64,000 bases of DNA, taken from NCBI GenBank assembly GCA_964655005.1, contig CAZZKE010000002.1, positions 1-64,000 on the forward strand, read 5' to 3'. The notes below the pieces were generated by a model. That model saw nothing but the letters and a program-made list of their open reading frames with translations, was not told the origin of the DNA and ran no database searches. Position 1 is the stretch's first letter; the number at the start of each line of letters is the position of its first letter. The stretch is from CAZZKE01 sp964655005. GTDB lineage: Bacteria > Pseudomonadota > Alphaproteobacteria > Rhodospirillales > JABHCV01. Both the position numbers and the translations under genes were made by a program. Below are positions 41,372 to 50,144 of the stretch, piece after piece.

Positions 41372-41472
41372 ATACCAAGTTGCGGAAAGAATGATCCATA
41401 GAGACGGCTTCTCTCCTACCCGAAGGACTGCTGTGACGATCTCTATGGGTCATTCTCTCTGCAATTTGGTAT
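41372..41472. repeat. 101-base palindromic element with 33-base imperfect terminal inverted repeats
   Basis: The left arm 41372-41404 (begins ATACCAAGTTGCGGA) and right arm 41440-41472 (ends GCAATTTGGTAT) match at 29 of 33 positions when one is reverse-complemented; three of the four differences would be G-U pairs in RNA. A 35-base centre separates them. It lies between divergent flagellar operons. It looks like a small palindromic or MITE-like repeat; no other full copy was seen here. Confidence 0.7.
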
Positions 41473-41503
41473 AAATCCCACCCGTCATAGTCGGCCATCA
41501 TGC

Positions 41504-41518
41504 TTAAAAATTCTTTAA
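41504..41518. promoter_or_regulatory. Perfect CtrA-type binding site TTAA-N7-TTAA
   Basis: TTAA at 41504-41507 and 41515-41518 with exactly seven bases between matches the CtrA full-site consensus of alphaproteobacteria. It is in the divergent promoter region of the two flagellar operons, 162 bases before flgB and 149 bases before the flhX-like gene. Binding is inferred. Confidence 0.55.
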
Positions 41519-41536
41519 GGGATGGCGCGAAACAAC

Positions 41537-41541
41537 GAGTC
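41537..41541. promoter_or_regulatory. GANTC site in the flagellar divergent region
   Basis: GAGTC, 19 bases from the CtrA-type site. One site can occur by chance, so only weak support for methylation-sensitive control. Confidence 0.2.
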
Positions 41542-41679
41542 TTTACAGGCGTTTACTCATTCTTAAGCGTTGCCGGGCGATACTGAACGCCACAATAGAC
41601 AGGACCGCACGAATTGGGACATTCCGGTCTTGCCCCCGAACGGACGCTCCGGCGGGGTGATGGTATAGGGTTAGGCGTA

Positions 41680-42081
41680 ATGGGCTTCAATAATCTGACC
41701 TTGTTCGGCATGGTTAAAAACCGCCTGAACTGGCTTACCCAGCGCCAGGAGGTGCTGGCCCAGAATATCGCCAATTCCGATACCCCGAAATACCGTCCCA
41801 GCGACCTGAAACCATATGATTTTGGCGAACTGGTGCGCCGTGAAAATATGCAACTGAGCATGAAAACAACGGATTCCAGGCACGTTAAGGGGATACGCCG
41901 CCGGATCCGGGATTTTTCATCGGAAACCGAACGGCGGCCGTTCGAAACCAGCCCCAACGGCAACTCGGTGGTTCTCGAAGAGCAGATGGCGAAGGTCAGT
42001 GAAACCGAAATCAACTATCGCTTCACCACCCAGATTTACAAGAAACACCTGGCGATGATCAAAATCGCGCTTGGCAGGTAA
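41680..42081 (+). CDS. flgB: Flagellar basal-body rod protein FlgB
   Basis: 133 residues from ATG 41680; the open frame goes back to 41614 without similarity. The rod-protein N-terminal motif RLNWLTQRQEVLAQNIANSDTPKYRPSDL and the C-terminal helix (EINYRFTTQIYKKHLAMIKIALGR) are present. It forms the proximal rod in the periplasm and is exported through the FliPQR-FlhB gate. It is the first gene of a seven-gene plus-strand operon ending in cckA. Confidence 0.92.
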   Translation: MGFNNLTLFGMVKNRLNWLTQRQEVLAQNIANSDTPKYRPSDLKPYDFGELVRRENMQLSMKTTDSRHVKGIRRRIRDFSSETERRPFETSPNGNSVVLEEQMAKVSETEINYRFTTQIYKKHLAMIKIALGR

Positions 42082-42105
42082 TGGCATGAAGATGGCAGGC
42101 GACTG

Positions 42106-42519
42106 ATGGCCGACGATCTTATCAAGATAATGCAGATTTCATCGGCCGGGATGCGGGCCCAGGGCACCCGGCTGCGGGTTATTTCGGAAAACGTAGCCAA
42201 CGCCGGATCCTTGCCGCGATCGCCGGGCGAAGAACCATACCGGCGCAAGGTAACGACCTTTAAAAACACCCTCGACCGGTCAATCGGGCTCGATACCGTG
42301 CGGGTCGGCGAAATCACCACCGACAAGTCGGCGTTCGGCAAGAAATTCGATCCTAATCATCCGGCCGCCGATTCATCGGGCTATGTCCAGACCCCCAACG
42401 TCAACACCCTGATCGAAATGATGGACATGCGAGAGGCGCAACGGTCTTACGAAGCCAACCTGAATGTCATCAAAACGTCGAAGGCGATGTTGAATGGCGC
42501 GCTGGAAATTCTGCAATAG
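42106..42519 (+). CDS. flgC: Flagellar basal-body rod protein FlgC
   Basis: 137 residues. N-terminal ISSAGMRAQGTRLRVISENVANAGS and C-terminal GYVQTPNVNTLIEMMDMREAQRSYEANLNVIKTSKAMLNGALEIL are diagnostic. It is a rod component next to FlgB, 24 bases downstream of flgB. Confidence 0.95.
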   Translation: MADDLIKIMQISSAGMRAQGTRLRVISENVANAGSLPRSPGEEPYRRKVTTFKNTLDRSIGLDTVRVGEITTDKSAFGKKFDPNHPAADSSGYVQTPNVNTLIEMMDMREAQRSYEANLNVIKTSKAMLNGALEILQ

Positions 42520-42543
42520 AATACCGAATTACAGGAGCTAACC

Positions 42544-42861
42544 ATGGCACTTCCCGTACAGAACCTGACCAACGCGCTATCGGCGTACGCCCGGGCGCCA
42601 TCGGGCGCGACTTCCGGCATGAATCCCCGGGACGGCCAAAATAGCGGTGATTTCGCCGACCTGGTTCGCGGCGCCATCAAGGAAGCGGTCACCATAGGCC
42701 AGCGAAGCGAAGCGATTTCAATCGCCGCGATCAACGACCGCGCCGACATCAATCAGGTAGTCACCGCCGTCGCCGAGGCGGAAGTCACGTTAAGGACCGT
42801 GGTCGCCGTCCGCGACAAGGTGGTCGAGGCCTACCGGGAAATTCTCCGTATGCCGGTCTGA
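42544..42861 (+). CDS. fliE: Flagellar hook-basal body complex protein FliE
   Basis: 105 residues. The C-terminal half (DFADLVRGAIKEAVTIGQRSEAISIAAINDRADINQVVTAVAEAEVTLRTVVAVRDKVVEAYREILRMPV) matches FliE, which joins the MS ring to the rod. An ACAGGAG ribosome site precedes the ATG. Third gene of the operon. Confidence 0.92.
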   Translation: MALPVQNLTNALSAYARAPSGATSGMNPRDGQNSGDFADLVRGAIKEAVTIGQRSEAISIAAINDRADINQVVTAVAEAEVTLRTVVAVRDKVVEAYREILRMPV

Positions 42862-42897
42862 TAACAATGAGCCATAGAGACGCTCGCCGGTGTTGCT

Positions 42898-43164
42898 ATG
42901 GATGAAGTCGCGGTCCTGGAAATTGGCCGCGAGGCGCTTATCGTAATCCTGAAGGTATCGGCGCCGATCATGGTGGCGGGGCTGGCAATCGGCCTGTTGA
43001 TCGCCCTGTTTCAGGCGTTGACCACAATTCAGGAAATAACCCTGACGTTCGTCCCGAAAATCCTGCTGATTTTCGTCGCCATCGTTATTTCGCTGCCATT
43101 CATGATAAACACCGTCATTGAATTTTCCAACGGCCTGTTCGACCGCATAATATCGCTGGGTTAG
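42898..43164 (+). CDS. fliQ: Flagellar export gate protein FliQ
   Basis: 88 residues with two membrane hairpin segments (IVILKVSAPIMVAGLAIGLLIALFQALTTIQEITLTFVPKILLIFVAIVISLPFMINTVIEF), the exact FliQ pattern. It is an inner-membrane export gate subunit. It ends three bases before fliR. Confidence 0.94.
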   Translation: MDEVAVLEIGREALIVILKVSAPIMVAGLAIGLLIALFQALTTIQEITLTFVPKILLIFVAIVISLPFMINTVIEFSNGLFDRIISLG

Positions 43165-43167
43165 CCG

Positions 43168-43929
43168 ATGCTCGCCGAGTTTTTGCAACTTAATCTGTTT
43201 GCATTTTTCCTGGTGTTTTTTCGTATCGGCATGATCATGCTGCTGCTGCCGGGCTTTAGCGCCGCCTATGTCAGTGCGCGGATGCGGCTAATCGTCGCCC
43301 TTGCGATCACCCTGATGCTGACCCCGCTGCTGGTCGATATTCTGCCGGTAATGCCCGATAGCGCCACCGCGCTGACCTTGCTTATTCTGGGCGAGGTCGT
43401 GGTCGGGTCGGCCATCGGCCTGACTATCCGGGTGCTGCTTGGCGCCCTGCAAACGGCGGGCATGTTGCTGGCCCTGGTATCGTCCCTGTCCAATGCGCTT
43501 ATTATGGACCCCATCGCCGAGCAGCAAAGCTCGCTGTTGTCTTCATTTCTGGGAACGCTGGGTGTGGTCCTTATTTTTGTCATGGACCTGCACCATTTGA
43601 TGATTCGCGCGGCGGTCGAAAGCTACACCCTGTTTCAGCCCGGCCAGCCGTTGCCTATCGGCGATTTTTCGAATCTGCTGGCCCGGCGTGTCGCCGACAG
43701 CTTCCGGCTTGGCGTGCAGATGGCGTCTCCGTTCGTGGTCGTGTCCATCGTGTTCAACTCGGGGATGGGTATCCTGGGCCGGTTGATGCCGGCGCTGCCG
43801 ATATTTTTCTTCGCCATGCCGCTGCTTATCATGATCCAGTTGTTATTGCTTGCGGCGACGTTATCGACCATTCTGATGTATTTTCTGGAGCGTTTCGAGG
43901 ACGGCATGTTTGTGTTCCTTGGAACCTGA
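43168..43929 (+). CDS. fliR: Flagellar export gate protein FliR
   Basis: 253 residues and polytopic. FFRIGMIMLLLPGFSAAYVSARMRLIVALAITLMLTPLL, LGEVVVGSAIGLTIRVLLGALQTAGMLLALVSSLSNALIMDP and FVVVSIVFNSGMGILGRLMPALPIFFFAMPLLIMIQLLLL are typical. It completes the FliPQR core, with FliP encoded on the other strand. Confidence 0.94.
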   Translation: MLAEFLQLNLFAFFLVFFRIGMIMLLLPGFSAAYVSARMRLIVALAITLMLTPLLVDILPVMPDSATALTLLILGEVVVGSAIGLTIRVLLGALQTAGMLLALVSSLSNALIMDPIAEQQSSLLSSFLGTLGVVLIFVMDLHHLMIRAAVESYTLFQPGQPLPIGDFSNLLARRVADSFRLGVQMASPFVVVSIVFNSGMGILGRLMPALPIFFFAMPLLIMIQLLLLAATLSTILMYFLERFEDGMFVFLGT

Positions 43930-43973
43930 TTTTTTCAGGCGATTTTTAAAACAACAGCACTTTCGGATGTGAT

Positions 43974-45056
43974 ATGGCCGAAGAAGACGACGCAGACAAG
44001 ACCGAAGACCCGACCGAAAAAAAGAAGGAAAAGGCCAAGGGCAAGGGTCAAACTGCGGTCAGCATGGAGATCAAGAACTGGGTCGTGCTGCTGGTGCTGT
44101 CGCTCGGCATGGTGTTCATGGCGCCGGGCGTCGCCAACGATATCCGGCTATCGTTGGCCAGATTTATTGAATTCCCCGACCGAATCCCCACGGACAGGGA
44201 TCATCTGGTGCTGATGCTGTCGGATACCTTCATCCGGGCCGGCCTGTCTCTGGCGCCGTTTATCGGCCTGCTGCTGGTTATTCTGGTAGCCAGCAGCATC
44301 GCCCAGTCGGGGCTGATCTGGGCGCCCAGTAAAATCAAACCGGAAGTCTCGAAAATTTCGTTGCTCAAGGGCTTCAAAAGAATGTTTTCCCTGCGATCGG
44401 TGGTCGAATTCATCAAGGGAATACTGAAAATTTCGCTGGTTACGGCGGTTGGTTTCACCCTGGCTATTCCGTTCCTTGATGACATCGTGCTGTTCCCGCT
44501 TCTTGATTTGACCGTCTCTCTTAATCGCATCCTGATCATTATCGTCTGGTTTTCGCTGGCCTCGTTCGCGGTGATGACGGCCATCGCGGCGCTGGATTAC
44601 GCTTATCAGCGCTATAGCTTCACCAAGCAGTTGAAGATGAGCAAGCAGGAGGTCAAAGACGAGAACAAGCAGTCCGAAGGCGACCCCCATGTCAAGGCCA
44701 GGATTCGCCAGATCCGCACCGAAAGGGCACAGCAGCGGATGATGTCATCGGTGCCGGAAGCCGATGTGGTAATTACCAACCCGACCCATTATGCGGTCGC
44801 GCTGAGTTACAAAATGGACGACATGCAGGCCCCCCGGCTGGTCGCCAAAGGCATCGACAGCCTGGCCCTGCGGATTCGTCAGGTTGCCGAGGAAAATGAC
44901 GTCGCCGTGGTCGAAAATCCACCCCTGGCCCGGGCCCTGTATGCGGCGGTCGAACTGGACGAGGAAGTCCCCGGCGAACATTACATGGCGGTCGCCGAAG
45001 TTATCGGCTATGTGATGCGCCTGCGTGGCGAACTGCCGCCGCTCGAAAAACAATAG
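43974..45056 (+). CDS. flhB: Flagellar export switch protein FlhB
   Basis: 360 residues. The N-terminus is acidic and Lys-rich (EEDDADKTEDPTEKKKEKAKGKG), followed by four membrane segments. The cytosolic domain has the self-cleavage motif NPTH (ADVVITNPTHYAVALSYK, about residues 267-270). It switches export from rod/hook to filament proteins. The start lies 44 bases after fliR. A second, stand-alone copy of its C-terminal domain is encoded at 41020. Confidence 0.94.
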   Translation: MAEEDDADKTEDPTEKKKEKAKGKGQTAVSMEIKNWVVLLVLSLGMVFMAPGVANDIRLSLARFIEFPDRIPTDRDHLVLMLSDTFIRAGLSLAPFIGLLLVILVASSIAQSGLIWAPSKIKPEVSKISLLKGFKRMFSLRSVVEFIKGILKISLVTAVGFTLAIPFLDDIVLFPLLDLTVSLNRILIIIVWFSLASFAVMTAIAALDYAYQRYSFTKQLKMSKQEVKDENKQSEGDPHVKARIRQIRTERAQQRMMSSVPEADVVITNPTHYAVALSYKMDDMQAPRLVAKGIDSLALRIRQVAEENDVAVVENPPLARALYAAVELDEEVPGEHYMAVAEVIGYVMRLRGELPPLEKQ

Positions 45057-45059
45057 ATT

Positions 45060-47561
45060 ATGAAATTTCCCGCTCCATCACCCAAATCCATGACGCTTGG
45101 CGGCGTCCTGGCCGGGGGCGTTGCCAGCGCCGTGTTCGCGGCCCTGGTCCGGGGTAATGCCGGGGCGAACGGCAGTAGTGGGTGGATGGCGGCGATGGCC
45201 GGTGGTCTGGCGGTTCTGGCGGGGGGTACGCTGGCCCTGCTGCTGTACCGCCGGGGACGGAAAAATCAATCTGGCGAGTTGCTCGCGGCGGCATTCGAAA
45301 ACAGCCCCGAGGCAATTTTCATCAGCGACCTGCCGCTGCTTGAATCGTCCCCGTTTCGTTACGCCAACCAGGCTTTTCATGCACAGTTTCCCGATCTGGC
45401 GGCGGGCAACATGAATACGCCCGGCAGCCTGGAACGCATCGCCGGGTTACTGGAAGGCGGCCAGCCGTCCGCCGATGAACTGGCCCGCCTGATTGCGGCG
45501 GCCGCCGCCGGCGAGCATGCCGAAGCGGAATTGCCGCTACGAATCGGCGGCGATGCTCTCGGCTGGCGGCATATTTCGGTAGCGCCGTTCGGCGAGGGCG
45601 GCGAGACGGCGCTGCTGTGGCGGTCGGAAGACATCACCGACCGGCACCGGACCAGCGCCCGGCAGCGGCGCGAATACGAAGCCATGACCGATTATATGGA
45701 CCGCCTGCCGGTCGGATTTTTTTCCGCCGACGGAGAAGGCCGGATCGTTTACGCCAATCACATTATGAAGGACTGGCTGGGCCTTTCCCCGGACGCCATC
45801 GCCGAGCGTGAAATCCGTTTTTCCGATTTCGTGGTGGCCGCCAACCATGATGCCGGGACCGGACTTTCGAATACCCGGCACAATGGCGATGTCACCCTGC
45901 GAAGCGGCGATGGCAATCTGTTCCGCGCCTGCCTGTTGCAATCGGGGCGGATGGACGACCATCAGGAACTGCTCTACAGCCGTTCGGTCCTGTTGCGTGA
46001 CGTGGTCTGGCGCGACGATGAAGCAGATGGCGGACCGGCGGCGGCAAGCCGCCTGCGCTGGTTGTTCGACGAGGCGCCGGTGGGCATTGTCCTGCTTGAC
46101 CTGCACGGCGAGGTCACCGACGTCAACCGGGCCTTCCTGAAATTATTGGGTGTGCACCGCGATGCCGTCGTCGGACGCGCCTTTACCGACCGCGTCAACA
46201 AGGAAGACCGCAGCGATGTCACCGCCCAGCTTTCCAAGGTGGTGATGGGAATTATGCCGGCGACCCATCTGGAGGTACGCCTGCCGGCCATGGGCGAACG
46301 GGAACTGGTGGCCTCGCTGTATGGCAGCCGCATGGAAGACGGCGGCGGCGAGGTTTCGGGCCTGGTCCTGCATTTCATCGACAGCACGGAACAGAAAAAT
46401 CTGGAGATACAATTCGCGCAATCCCAGAAAATGCAGGCGGTCGGGCAACTGGCCGGCGGCGTCGCCCATGACTTCAACAATCTGCTGACCGCGATGATCG
46501 GTTTTTCCGACCTGTTGCTGAGCCGCCACGGTCCCGACGATCCGTCGTTCGCGGATTTGATGCAGATCAAGCAGAACGCCAACCGGGCGACCAATCTGGT
46601 GCGCCAGTTACTGGCGTTTTCCCGGCAACAGAAACTGGAGCCGGTGATTATGGATGTCACCGAGGCGCTTGGCGACCTGTCCAACCTGCTGGGCCGGCTG
46701 ATCGGCGAAAACATCGAGCTGTCGATATCTCACGAGCGCAACCTGGGTTTGCTGAAAGTCGATCGCGGCCAGTTCGACCAGGTGATAATAAACCTGGCGG
46801 TTAACGCCAGGGACGCCATGCCGGGCGGCGGCCGGCTTGCGATCAGCACTTCTAACGTGCAGATAGACGCCCCGGTGCAGCGCGGCCATGAAGTCATGAG
46901 CGCCGGTCGCTATGTGCTGATCGTCACCGCCGATTCCGGCGTCGGCATCCCGAAGGAAGCGATGCCGAGAATTTTCGAACCGTTCTTTTCAACCAAGGAC
47001 ACCGGCGCCGGCACCGGCCTTGGCCTTTCCACGGTATATGGCATTGTCCATCAAACGGGCGGTTATATCTTTGTCGACAGCGCCCCGGGCGAAGGCACCA
47101 CGTTCAGCATCTACCTGCCGCGCTTCGGCGACGACGCCGCGATACCGGTGGCGGCGACCGGACCGTCCGGCGCCGGCGATGGCGACCTGACCGGCGAGGG
47201 CACGGTGTTGCTGGTTGAAGACGAAGAAGCGGTCCGCATGTTCGGCGCCCGGGCTTTGCGCAACAAGGGTTATCTGGTGCTTGAAGCGGAAGACGGCGAA
47301 CAGGCGCTGGATGTGCTGAATGGCGATGATCGCAAGGTCGATCTGATTATTTCGGACATGGTCATGCCCGGCATGGACGGCCATACCCTGGTCAACCTGG
47401 TGCGCCACGAAATACCCGACATCAAGATTATTTTAATGTCCGGCTATTCCGAAAACGTGTTCGCCGACGAGGTCGAATCCGACCCCGGCATTTCCTTCCT
47501 GGCCAAGCCCTTCAGCCTGAAAGACCTGGCCGGCAAGGTGAAGGAGGTTATGGCGGGGTAA
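45060..47561 (+). CDS. cckA: Hybrid sensor histidine kinase CckA
   Basis: 833 residues, three bases after flhB. Two membrane segments (about 13-33 and 42-62) are followed by PAS-like regions (roughly 70-195, 205-320, 330-450). The dimerisation helix has His470 in AGGVAHDFNNLLTAMIGFSDLL, the ATPase domain has GIVHQTGGYIFVDSAPGEGTTF, and the receiver domain has Asp766 in LIISDMVMPGMDG. This order and sequence is CckA, which via ChpT phosphorylates CtrA to control cell cycle and flagellar genes. Its place in a flagellar operon with a CtrA-type site upstream suggests a feedback link. Confidence 0.9.
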   Translation: MKFPAPSPKSMTLGGVLAGGVASAVFAALVRGNAGANGSSGWMAAMAGGLAVLAGGTLALLLYRRGRKNQSGELLAAAFENSPEAIFISDLPLLESSPFRYANQAFHAQFPDLAAGNMNTPGSLERIAGLLEGGQPSADELARLIAAAAAGEHAEAELPLRIGGDALGWRHISVAPFGEGGETALLWRSEDITDRHRTSARQRREYEAMTDYMDRLPVGFFSADGEGRIVYANHIMKDWLGLSPDAIAEREIRFSDFVVAANHDAGTGLSNTRHNGDVTLRSGDGNLFRACLLQSGRMDDHQELLYSRSVLLRDVVWRDDEADGGPAAASRLRWLFDEAPVGIVLLDLHGEVTDVNRAFLKLLGVHRDAVVGRAFTDRVNKEDRSDVTAQLSKVVMGIMPATHLEVRLPAMGERELVASLYGSRMEDGGGEVSGLVLHFIDSTEQKNLEIQFAQSQKMQAVGQLAGGVAHDFNNLLTAMIGFSDLLLSRHGPDDPSFADLMQIKQNANRATNLVRQLLAFSRQQKLEPVIMDVTEALGDLSNLLGRLIGENIELSISHERNLGLLKVDRGQFDQVIINLAVNARDAMPGGGRLAISTSNVQIDAPVQRGHEVMSAGRYVLIVTADSGVGIPKEAMPRIFEPFFSTKDTGAGTGLGLSTVYGIVHQTGGYIFVDSAPGEGTTFSIYLPRFGDDAAIPVAATGPSGAGDGDLTGEGTVLLVEDEEAVRMFGARALRNKGYLVLEAEDGEQALDVLNGDDRKVDLIISDMVMPGMDGHTLVNLVRHEIPDIKIILMSGYSENVFADEVESDPGISFLAKPFSLKDLAGKVKEVMAG

Positions 47562-47622
47562 TACCAATGAGCATTGATAGAGACCCATTGAGATTCTCTC
47601 GAGTCCTCCGACGGGGCGCTGA

Positions 47623-47654
47623 GAGAGCCGCGACGGCGGCTTTCCAGGGCTCTC
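47623..47654 (+). other. GC-rich hairpin after cckA
   Basis: GAGAGCC (47623-47629) pairs with GGCTCTC (47648-47654) about 60 bases past the cckA stop. No T-run follows, so it is at most a Rho-dependent or mRNA-end structure. The rest of 47562-47716 shows no gene. Confidence 0.3.
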
Positions 47655-47716
47655 GGTCGGCTGGTTGTCGGACATGAACATGACGATATTGGGGGGCCTT
47701 GGCATTCAGGCCACTT

Positions 47717-48084
47717 TCAATTCAGTTTTCGCCATTCCCAGGGGGCCATGAATTCGCCGCGCCACAGCCCTTCCCGGCGGGATTTGGCGAAAAATTCGGC
47801 CCGGACGAATCTATCGCCGGTCCGCCTGTCGGCCAAGGCCCAGCCGTCGGCGACCATGCTTTCATTGACGCTGATCGGGCCGACATAACACATGGCCGAT
47901 GGATTGCCGTCCGGGTCCGGTATTATATCATTGCAGACCACCTTTCGCCCCCTCAGCAAGCTGGTCAGGGATTGCCGGGCCATATCGCCGCAACGCTGAA
48001 CCTCGCCCTTGCTGGTCTTGCAGGTCTGTTCCAGTTCCGGGGCGTCTATCCCGTAAAGCCCGAATTCGACATCGCCAATGCGCA
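47717..48084 (-). CDS. Thermonuclease-family (SNase-like) protein, 5' end lost in assembly gap
   Basis: About 122 C-terminal residues are present. They begin in RIGDVEFGLYGIDAPELEQTCKTSKGEVQRCGDMARQSL, containing the Arg-x-x-Gly-Ile-Asp-Ala-Pro-Glu motif of staphylococcal-nuclease-fold proteins, and continue to LADRRTGDRFVRAEFFAKSRREGLWRGEFMAPWEWRK. The N-terminal part, including any signal peptide, lies in the N-run, so the gene is incomplete because of the assembly, not truncation in the cell. The protein would cleave nucleic acids with calcium if intact. Converges with cckA. Confidence 0.8.
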
Positions 48085-48184
48085 NNNNNNNNNNNNNNNN
48101 NNNNNNNNNNNNNNNNNNNNNNNNNNNNNNNNNNNNNNNNNNNNNNNNNNNNNNNNNNNNNNNNNNNNNNNNNNNNNNNNNNNN
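48085..48184. other. Scaffold gap (100 Ns)
   Basis: Exactly 100 N bases, the conventional placeholder for a gap of unknown size. It removes the 5' end of the nuclease-like gene and possibly the start of the next gene. Confidence 0.98.
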
Positions 48185-48191
48185 CGGCCCC

Positions 48192-50141
48192 ATGGACGCC
48201 ATAGCGACGGTTATTTCCATTGCTCTTCCGGCCCTCGGCTGGGGCGGGCTGGCCGTCTCTTCCGGGATGCGGGCATCGCTCGGCGGTGGCTGGGGCAGCC
48301 GTCTGCTGCTGGGCCTGGGTATCCTGACGCTGCTGCTGTATGTCTTCAATGTGGTGCTGGATGCGCCGCTCGGCCTGACCGCCCGGATAACCGCCGGGGC
48401 CGGCATCGGCCTGCTTGGCCTGGGCCTCTACCGGAACCGTGATGAACTGTCATGGTGGAAAATACTGTCACACCCGGTGACGGTTTTCTGCGTGTTGCTG
48501 GTCGCCCTGGCATGGTGGCAAGGGCCGGCCGGATACCTGCCTTACGCCTGGGACGAATACACCAATTGGCTGGGCGCTTCGAAACAAATATTTTTCAAGG
48601 ACACCTGGATCGCCCCGGACATGCACTATCCCCACCCCGAATACCCGCCGGGGTGGCGGTTGCTGGTTATCTACCCTTCCCTGGTGCTGGGCCGATACGA
48701 CGAATACCACGCCCTGTTCACCCTGAGCGTGATGCATTTCGGATTTCTTGGAATGGTTTTCGAAGTAATCGAAGCGACCCTGAAAAGCCGTTCCCGGTGG
48801 TCCGCCGCGACCCGGCGATTGCTGTCCTGGGCAATTTTGCTGTGCCTGATTTTGGTCGAGGCTACATGGAAGCTGATCCCGCAAGATGTGCTGATCGAAA
48901 GGCCGCAAATCTATCTGTTCACGGCCGGCATTCTGCTGGCGGTCCTGGCCGGCGAGCGAAAAACGGACCGGCTGGGGCTGGCCGCGGGGCTCGGCCTGAT
49001 TATGGCGTTCGGCTACCTGATCAAGTCATCGATGATCGTTTTCATCCCGTCGCTGCTGCTGATCGGCGGCTATCTGGTGCTGCGGGAGGTTAATTGGTCG
49101 CGGCAATTTACCGCCCGCCAATTCAAAAACAGCGTCCTTATAGTCGCCCTCGTGGTGTTGCCATTCGTCGCCACATATTTAAGCTGGCAAGCCTTGAAAA
49201 CCGGCAGCCGCTGCAATTCTTCCATTTTGCAACTGTTGCAACCGGATTCCCTGACCCTGATCGTTGGCGAACAGGCCGGCCGGATCGGCGCCGATTACAT
49301 GTCGGCCCTGTTCGGGTATCTGTTTTCTTATAAGGCTCCCGTGACCCTGTTCGCCGTGCTGTCGCTTGGCTGGGCGTTGCGTGACGCGAGGTGGCGTTTG
49401 GGGGTGCTGACCCTAATCGTTTTTATCGGGACATATATCCTGGCCCTGTACTGGAATTATCTGGTTTGCGCCGACTGGTTTAACGACTACCTGTCATCGT
49501 TACAGCGTTACATACGGGTGCCGCTGCGATCCCTTCATTTGATCGGATTGATGTTTGGCCTGATGGCCACCGTCTTGCTGCTGGAAAAGCGGTTCGCCGC
49601 CACCGCCAGGATATTCGCCCCGGCGCTTCCCGCCGGCGTGGCGCTGTTGATGGCTTTTACCGTCTGGCAGGCCAACGCCGCGCTCCGCGAAACCCATCAA
49701 CGCCGCCTTGAGCCCTATCTAGCGGCCCGTGTAAATCTGGTTCGCGAGCAGCTTCCGGCACTGGTTTCGCTGACCTCGAAGGAAGCCATTAAACGACCGA
49801 AGATTCTGATAATTTCCAGCGCTGAAAATGAATTCGACGCCCTGGTCGCCGGCTACCTGACGATAGCCATCGACCCCGAACGGGCTTTGCTGCCCTTTGC
49901 TTTCAGTAGTCTGCAAATCAGGAAGGCCGGGATTAACTACGGCAACGCCCCGGTTTCCGATGCGGGCATCCGGGCCATACTGGAACAAAACAATGTCATC
50001 TGGCCCCTGGAAAGCTTCCCGGCCCTGCGAGACGCCTTGTTGGAAATGACCGGCAATGCAAGCTGCGCCGAACGGCCAACGGACTATTTTATCGTCGCCG
50101 GCCCGAACGACGGCAATTCGTATTCATGCGAAAGTAAATGA
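48192..50141 (+). CDS. Polytopic membrane protein, glycosyltransferase (GT39/GT-C)-like
   Basis: 649 residues from ATG 48192, the first Met after the gap (MDAIATVISIALPALGWGGLAV); an upstream start inside the gap cannot be excluded. There are about 11-12 hydrophobic segments. An early loop with YAWDEYTNWLGASKQIFFKDTW and HYPHPEYPPGWRLL resembles the acidic first loop of GT-C sugar transferases. A C-terminal soluble part of about 120 residues follows. It may transfer a sugar from a polyprenyl carrier outside the inner membrane. It lies beside a GT2 with membrane tail, a common pairing. Confidence 0.55.
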   Translation: MDAIATVISIALPALGWGGLAVSSGMRASLGGGWGSRLLLGLGILTLLLYVFNVVLDAPLGLTARITAGAGIGLLGLGLYRNRDELSWWKILSHPVTVFCVLLVALAWWQGPAGYLPYAWDEYTNWLGASKQIFFKDTWIAPDMHYPHPEYPPGWRLLVIYPSLVLGRYDEYHALFTLSVMHFGFLGMVFEVIEATLKSRSRWSAATRRLLSWAILLCLILVEATWKLIPQDVLIERPQIYLFTAGILLAVLAGERKTDRLGLAAGLGLIMAFGYLIKSSMIVFIPSLLLIGGYLVLREVNWSRQFTARQFKNSVLIVALVVLPFVATYLSWQALKTGSRCNSSILQLLQPDSLTLIVGEQAGRIGADYMSALFGYLFSYKAPVTLFAVLSLGWALRDARWRLGVLTLIVFIGTYILALYWNYLVCADWFNDYLSSLQRYIRVPLRSLHLIGLMFGLMATVLLLEKRFAATARIFAPALPAGVALLMAFTVWQANAALRETHQRRLEPYLAARVNLVREQLPALVSLTSKEAIKRPKILIISSAENEFDALVAGYLTIAIDPERALLPFAFSSLQIRKAGINYGNAPVSDAGIRAILEQNNVIWPLESFPALRDALLEMTGNASCAERPTDYFIVAGPNDGNSYSCESK

Positions 50142-50144
50142 ATG

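Noticed and set aside
41543..41556. Possible second CtrA site TTAC...TTAA
   Set aside because: The half-sites are separated by six bases, not seven, and the first is degenerate.
41608..41640. Possible sigma-54 promoter before flgB (TGGGAC...TTGC)
   Set aside because: The GG-to-GC spacing is 14 bases instead of the required 10.
47562..47605. Second copy of the 101-base palindromic element after cckA
   Set aside because: It shares only ATACCAA and scattered GAGA/CTCTC words and lacks the paired arms.
48078..48191. Coding frame running across the N gap into the membrane protein
   Set aside because: The translation through Ns is an artefact; the first supported start is ATG 48192.
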